64,000 nt of DNA, taken from JBCBGF01 sp039193455. GTDB lineage: Bacteria; Pseudomonadota; Alphaproteobacteria; Rhodobacterales; Rhodobacteraceae. The stretch is from NCBI GenBank assembly GCA_039193455.1, contig JBCCWO010000016.1, positions 1 through 64,000 on the forward strand. The letters run 5' to 3'. Positions 60,242-64,000 of the stretch are shown in pieces; the stretch's first letter is position 1, and every line of letters starts with the position of its first letter. The notes under the pieces are model-generated. The model was given only the letters and a program-made list of their open reading frames with translations. It was not told where the DNA came from and made no database searches. The position numbers were made by a program, and so were the translations under genes.

Positions 60242-60970
60242 ATGATCAAACGGATTGCCATGTGGTCGGGCCCGCGAAACCTGTCGACGGCGATGATGTA
60301 CAGTTTTGCCGAGCGCGCGGATTGCAGTGTTTGGGACGAGCCGTTCTATGCCGCCTATCTGGCCCAGACCGGGTTGGACCACCCGATGCGGGCGGCGGTC
60401 CTGGCCGCGGGGGAACAAGACCCGGACAGTGTCGCAGCGCGCTGCGTCGGGCCCGTACCAGAGGACAGGCCAGTCTTCTACCTGAAGCTGATGACGCACC
60501 ATATTTTGCCGGACTGGCCGATGGACTGGATCTCGGGCGCCACGAACGTCTTTCTGACCCGCCACCCCGCGCGGGTTGTCGCAAGCTATGTGCGCAAGCG
60601 TGAGGCGCCCGTGTTGGACGACCTGGGGTTCCATCAGCAATTGCGGATCTATGAACACGCCTGCGCACAGGGCCAGAACCCCGTTGTGATTGACAGCGCC
60701 GATATCCTGGCCGATCCGCCCGCCGCGCTTGCAGCTCTGTGCGCGGCGCTCGATCTGTCGTTTGATCCGGCCATGCTGTCCTGGCCCGCCGGTCCACGCA
60801 CCTTCGACGGGGCCTGGGCGCCGCATTGGTACGGGGCGGTTCATCGTTCGACCGGGTTTGCCAAGCCGGACCCGGCCTTGCCCGAGCTTGATGGTCCATA
60901 CCGCGCCCTCGCAGAGGCGGCCTTGCCCGCATATGAGGCGCTTAGCGCTCGGCGGCTGCGCACCGGTTGA
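60242..60970 (+). CDS. Sulfotransferase-like P-loop protein
   Basis: 242 residues; ATG 60242 follows a strong AGGAGGGGG. MIKRIAMWSGPRNLSTAMMYSF has the phosphosulfate-binding loop of sulfotransferases (Arg-Asn-x-Ser-Thr), and NVFLTRHPARVVASYVRK is the second, 3'-phosphate binding segment. This short bacterial group is annotated as sulfotransferase-like, and acceptors are unknown. It diverges from msrA and precedes the Hint protein by 87 bp without strong evidence of a shared operon. Confidence 0.82.
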   Translation: MIKRIAMWSGPRNLSTAMMYSFAERADCSVWDEPFYAAYLAQTGLDHPMRAAVLAAGEQDPDSVAARCVGPVPEDRPVFYLKLMTHHILPDWPMDWISGATNVFLTRHPARVVASYVRKREAPVLDDLGFHQQLRIYEHACAQGQNPVVIDSADILADPPAALAALCAALDLSFDPAMLSWPAGPRTFDGAWAPHWYGAVHRSTGFAKPDPALPELDGPYRALAEAALPAYEALSARRLRTG

Positions 60971-61057
60971 ACTGACCCCGCCATGGCGTATTCTGCGCCT
61001 TGGGGGTCAAGCAGATGTCGGGCGGTTATCCGAAACAAATCGGTGTGGGGATGAGCC

Positions 61058-61996
61058 ATGGGCTTTAACGTCTATGAAGAAGCATCCGGTCCGTTCAGCG
61101 GGGATCTCTATACCTTCACGCTGGACCTTGGGGCCCCGAACGATGGCACCGTCAGCGGGGATATCGACGCAGCACAGCTGTTCGAGGGCTTTACCGATGC
61201 CCCAAACGGATACGCCTTTACCCAGACCGATACGACCTTTGGGTCACTGACGACACAGGATACGGTTAGCGGAGATTTCACCTTTACAGTCAACGCTCCC
61301 GCCGTCTTTGCCACGAACGCAAACCAAGTGTTTGTCTTCACGGTCGAAGGGTTCAACGGCGGTGTCAGCGACTCGGCCACCGTTCAGATCGACCTGCTGA
61401 TTTGCGTGGCGCGCGGCACGCATCTGGAAGGCGCGCACGGCGAAGTCGCCGTCGAGGATTTGGTGGTGGGCGATCACGTGCGGCTGGCGGACGGGCGGAT
61501 GGAGCCGATCCGATGGATCGGATCGCGCCGGATTGAGGCGACCGAGCTTGGGACAACGCCCGATCTGTTGCCCGTGATCATCCGGCAGGGCGCCTTAGGG
61601 GTGGATCGCCCCAAGCGCGACCTGCGCGTATCGCCGCAACATCGGATCCTGGTGATGGATGACACGGTATCGTTGTTGTTTGGCGTGCCACGGGCGCTGG
61701 CCCCGGCCAAAGGGCTGGTCAATGGAAAGACCATCATTGTCGATACCGGGGCGGAAGAGGTCGAGTACTTCCATATCCTCTTTGACAAGCACGAGGTGAT
61801 GCTGACCGAGGGTGTGCCAACCGAAAGCTTTTTCCCGGCCAACTACAGCCTGTCGGCAATTGACCGGGCCGCACGTGCGGAACTGCTTGCGCTCTTCCCC
61901 GATCTTGAACGCCGCGCCTATGGGGCGCCGGTGGCCCCGGGTCTGCGGCCTTGGGAGGCCGCGCTTTTGGCGCAGGCCAGGGACCATCCCCGGTGA
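61058..61996 (+). CDS. Hint (hedgehog/intein) domain protein
   Basis: 312 residues. Residues 1-112 look like a cadherin/VCBS-type beta module with several Thr/Asp-rich strands (NDGTVSGDIDAAQLF). Cys116 in LLICVARGTHLEG begins the Hint domain. VEDLVVGDHVRLADGRMEPIRWIGSRRI, SPQHRILV with His195 and VEYFHILFDKHEVML continue it. Hint domains self-cleave at the Cys; in marine alphaproteobacteria they are common at the end of secreted, often calcium-binding proteins. There is no signal peptide, so a type I secretion route is possible. Its stop overlaps the start of a HlyC-like acyltransferase (GTGA). Confidence 0.88.
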   Translation: MGFNVYEEASGPFSGDLYTFTLDLGAPNDGTVSGDIDAAQLFEGFTDAPNGYAFTQTDTTFGSLTTQDTVSGDFTFTVNAPAVFATNANQVFVFTVEGFNGGVSDSATVQIDLLICVARGTHLEGAHGEVAVEDLVVGDHVRLADGRMEPIRWIGSRRIEATELGTTPDLLPVIIRQGALGVDRPKRDLRVSPQHRILVMDDTVSLLFGVPRALAPAKGLVNGKTIIVDTGAEEVEYFHILFDKHEVMLTEGVPTESFFPANYSLSAIDRAARAELLALFPDLERRAYGAPVAPGLRPWEAALLAQARDHPR

Positions 61997-62502
61997 CGGG
62001 GCTGACCGACAGCACCGGCAAAGCGCTGCCGCCCGAGGAATCCCCGTCAGAAAAGGCCCTGCACGCAATGGGGGACGCGCTGTTTCTGGCCACACGCAGC
62101 CCGCGCCACCGCGAGATGAGCGTGGGCATGCTGCGCGCCGCGCTGGAGCCGCCGATCCTGTTGGAACAGTACAAGGTCTTTCGCTTCGACGATGTGCCGC
62201 GCGGCATGATCACCTGGGCGCGGCTCTCGCCCGAAGCCGAGCGGCGCTATGTGCAGGGTGAGCCGTTCCAACCAGACGATTGGGCATCCGGCGACCGGCT
62301 GTGGCTGATCGATCTGATCGCGCCCTATGCGGGCCTGACACCGGGCATCGTGCGGTGGGTCATGGTGCGCGGCAACTTCACCGATCGCGAGTTCTTGTTC
62401 CGCCGGGTGGTGGGCGACCGCCAGACCCGCAAGATCGTCCACATCGATTTCGACCGGCCTGCGGGCAAGGCCAAGATCCTTGCCCCCGAAAGCTTTCGCT
62501 AA
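61993..62502 (+). CDS. HlyC/RtxC-like toxin-activating lysine acyltransferase
   Basis: 169 residues from GTG 61993, overlapping the Hint gene by 4 bp. The fold of HlyC is recognised by ITWARLSPEAERRY and DRLWLIDLIAPYAG. His39 in SPRHREM and Asp107 in WLIDLIAPYAG lie 68 residues apart, as do the catalytic His23 and Asp92 of HlyC (69 apart). HlyC uses acyl-ACP to acylate lysines of RTX toxins. No RTX toxin is in the window, so the target may be the coupled Hint protein or a distant one. Confidence 0.83.
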   Translation: MTGLTDSTGKALPPEESPSEKALHAMGDALFLATRSPRHREMSVGMLRAALEPPILLEQYKVFRFDDVPRGMITWARLSPEAERRYVQGEPFQPDDWASGDRLWLIDLIAPYAGLTPGIVRWVMVRGNFTDREFLFRRVVGDRQTRKIVHIDFDRPAGKAKILAPESFR

Positions 62503-63719
62503 CCGCGCAGCCGCTTGTTGCGCGCGGCCAAAAGCTTGAGCCGCAGGGCGTTGAGCTGAATAAAGCCCGCCGCGTCCTTCTGATCGTAGGCCCCCGCGTC
62601 TTCTTCAAAGGTCACATGTGCCTCGGAATAGAGCGAATGATCCGACCAGCGCCCGACCGTGCGCACCGCGCCCTTATAGAGCTTTAGCCGCACTGTCCCG
62701 GTCACATGGGTCTGGCTGGCATCGATGGCCGCTTGCAGCATCTCGCGCTCGGGCGAGAACCAGAAGCCGTTGTAGATCAGCTCGGCATAGCGCGGCATCA
62801 GTTCGTCTTTCAGATGGGCCGCCCCGCGGTCGAGCGTGATCTGTTCGATCCCGCGATGGGCCTCTAGCAGAATGGTACCGCCCGGGGTTTCGTAGATGCC
62901 ACGGGATTTCATGCCAACGAACCGGCCCTCAACCAGATCAAGCCGGCCGATCCCGTGCTTGCCGCCCAGCTCGTTCAGCCGGGTCAGAAGCGCGGCGGGC
63001 GAAAGTGCTTCGCCATTGATCGCAACGGCATCCCCGGCCTCAAAGCTCACCTCGATGTGCTCGGGCGTCTCGGGCGCATCTTCGGGGTGCACTGTGCGCT
63101 GATAGACATATTCGGGCGCTTCGTCGGCCGGGTCCTCCAGCACTTTCCCCTCGGACGAAGTGTGCAACAGGTTGGCATCGACCGAAAACGGCGCCTCCCC
63201 GCGCTTGTCCTTGGCAATGGGGATCTGGTGCTGCTCGGCAAACTCGATCAGCTTGGTGCGGCTTGACAGATCCCATTCCCGCCAGGGGGCAATGACCGTG
63301 ATGTCGGGATTAAGCGCGTAGGCCGACAGCTCAAACCGAACCTGATCGTTGCCTTTGCCGGTCGCACCATGCGCCACCGCATCGGCGCCGGTTTCCTCGG
63401 CAATCTCGACCAAACGTTTTGAAATCAGAGGCCGCGCGATGGATGTGCCCAGAAGGTAGAGCCCTTCATAAACCGCATTGGCGCGGAACATCGGGAACAC
63501 GAAATCGCGCACAAACTCTTCGCGCACGTCTTCGATGTAGATCTCTTTCACGCCCAGCAGCTCGGCCTTGGCGCGCGCAGGCTCAAGCTCTTCCCCCTGC
63601 CCAAGATCGGCTGTGAACGTGACGACCTCGCAGCCGTATTCGGTCTGCAGCCATTTCAAAATAATCGAAGTATCAAGCCCACCGGAATAGGCCAGCACAA
63701 CTTTCTTGGGGTTCGACAT
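62499..63719 (-). CDS. argG: Argininosuccinate synthase
   Basis: 406 residues. It joins citrulline and aspartate with ATP in arginine biosynthesis. KVVLAYSGGLDTSIILKWL is the ATP-pyrophosphatase P-loop signature. AHGATGKGNDQVRFEL is the second ArgG signature, and KSRGIYETPGGTIL lies in the substrate region. The 3' end overlaps the acyltransferase by 4 bp, convergent. Guanidine hydrolysis upstream in the window has no direct link to this gene. Confidence 0.97.
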   Translation of the reverse strand: MSNPKKVVLAYSGGLDTSIILKWLQTEYGCEVVTFTADLGQGEELEPARAKAELLGVKEIYIEDVREEFVRDFVFPMFRANAVYEGLYLLGTSIARPLISKRLVEIAEETGADAVAHGATGKGNDQVRFELSAYALNPDITVIAPWREWDLSSRTKLIEFAEQHQIPIAKDKRGEAPFSVDANLLHTSSEGKVLEDPADEAPEYVYQRTVHPEDAPETPEHIEVSFEAGDAVAINGEALSPAALLTRLNELGGKHGIGRLDLVEGRFVGMKSRGIYETPGGTILLEAHRGIEQITLDRGAAHLKDELMPRYAELIYNGFWFSPEREMLQAAIDASQTHVTGTVRLKLYKGAVRTVGRWSDHSLYSEAHVTFEEDAGAYDQKDAAGFIQLNALRLKLLAARNKRLRG

Positions 63720-63805
63720 GGGTACGCTCGTTGGGTTTGATCCGCCGGGCGTGTAGGCCTTTTTCTGTGGCGCGGCAAGGGACGCACGCGCATCTCGCGG
63801 CAGAC

Positions 63806-64000
63806 CTAGCCCGGCGGGCTGCGCAGGTGATCGCGCGAACGGGCAAAGACATCCCGGATTGCCGCGATGTCCGGGGGGCTACCGCCCGACTGGGCCTGCC
63901 CTTCGGCCTGCGAACAGTGTTCCGCCAGGGCGGACATACCAAGGTTGAGCGCACATCCACGCAAGGCATGAAACTCATCGGCCAGCGCGGGCGCAGGCAA
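63806..64000 (-). CDS. Hpt (histidine phosphotransfer) domain protein, C-terminal part
   Basis: The frame is open to the window edge; 64 residues are visible. LADEFHALRGCALNLGMSALAEHC matches the Hpt helix pair with the phosphoacceptor His in F-H-A-L-R-G. The end is SRDHLRSPPG. It could be a stand-alone Hpt protein (about 110 residues) or the tail of a hybrid kinase. The upstream part is outside the window. Confidence 0.7.
   Translation of the reverse strand: MPAPALADEFHALRGCALNLGMSALAEHCSQAEGQAQSGGSPPDIAAIRDVFARSRDHLRSPPG

Noticed and set aside
61993..62502. RTX toxin operon
   Set aside because: The acyltransferase suggested it, but no RTX nonapeptide repeats or type I secretion genes are in the window.
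1..64000. CRISPR array, IS element, prophage or integrase
   Set aside because: I found no regularly spaced repeats, transposase motifs or phage structural genes. The only mobility trace is the tRNA-Pro fragment.

Overview
The window reads as a chromosomal segment from a marine-type alphaproteobacterium, most likely Rhodobacteraceae (Roseobacter group). The grounds are high GC, densely packed genes with many 1-20 bp overlaps, an Xsc sulfoacetaldehyde acetyltransferase, a Hint-domain protein, a serC-type RNA leader and a leuC/leuD/leuB arrangement. All species and family names are inferred from the sequence alone; no search was run.

Layout. 1-4.8 kb: an organosulfonate block made of the end of a UxaA-family lyase (candidate SuyB), an Ldh2-family dehydrogenase (candidate ComC), a GMC dehydrogenase (candidate isethionate dehydrogenase) and xsc, closed by a strong terminator. 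4.8-9 kb: a minus-strand AraC / NmrA-like / DUF1772 group, a long intergenic region with an orphan terminator and palindromes, and a LuxR solo. 9-13 kb: a CoA-transferase/citryl-CoA-lyase-like pair, and a Tat-exported multicopper oxidase divergent from a MarR regulator with two matching operators. 13.2-18.9 kb: an AT-richer glycan/methyltransferase islet, then a truncated MFS gene bracketed by a 3' tRNA-Pro fragment and the intact tRNA-Pro. 18.9-25.8 kb: a DMT transporter and leucine biosynthesis (leuB, leuD, leuC) with unrelated genes between them. 26-32 kb: tamA-tamB. 32-41 kb: a DUF2975/HTH pair, rsfS, rlmH, a PAN/GMC pair, a homogentisate dioxygenase cluster and a phosphatase. 41-44 kb: serA-serC behind a serC RNA motif.

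44.3-48.8 kb is the most interesting region. A guanidine-I (ykkC-type) riboswitch precedes a NitT/TauT-like ABC transporter, a long ureohydrolase with all six metal ligands (candidate nickel-dependent guanidine hydrolase) and a small protein with a His-rich N-terminus that could be its metal chaperone. Together they look like a guanidine uptake-and-hydrolysis operon.

48.8-64 kb: a LysR regulator divergent from two SDR genes, serB, mutS, a DUF4259-like protein, a MaeB-type malic enzyme, a sugar kinase, exported MsrA, a sulfotransferase-like protein, a Hint protein overlapping a HlyC-like acyltransferase, argG, and the end of an Hpt-domain protein. All three serine-pathway enzymes (SerA, SerC, SerB) are in the window. 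A recurring word close to ATAGACACTGTTTT is scattered through coding sequence at 40-56 kb, independent of reading frame.
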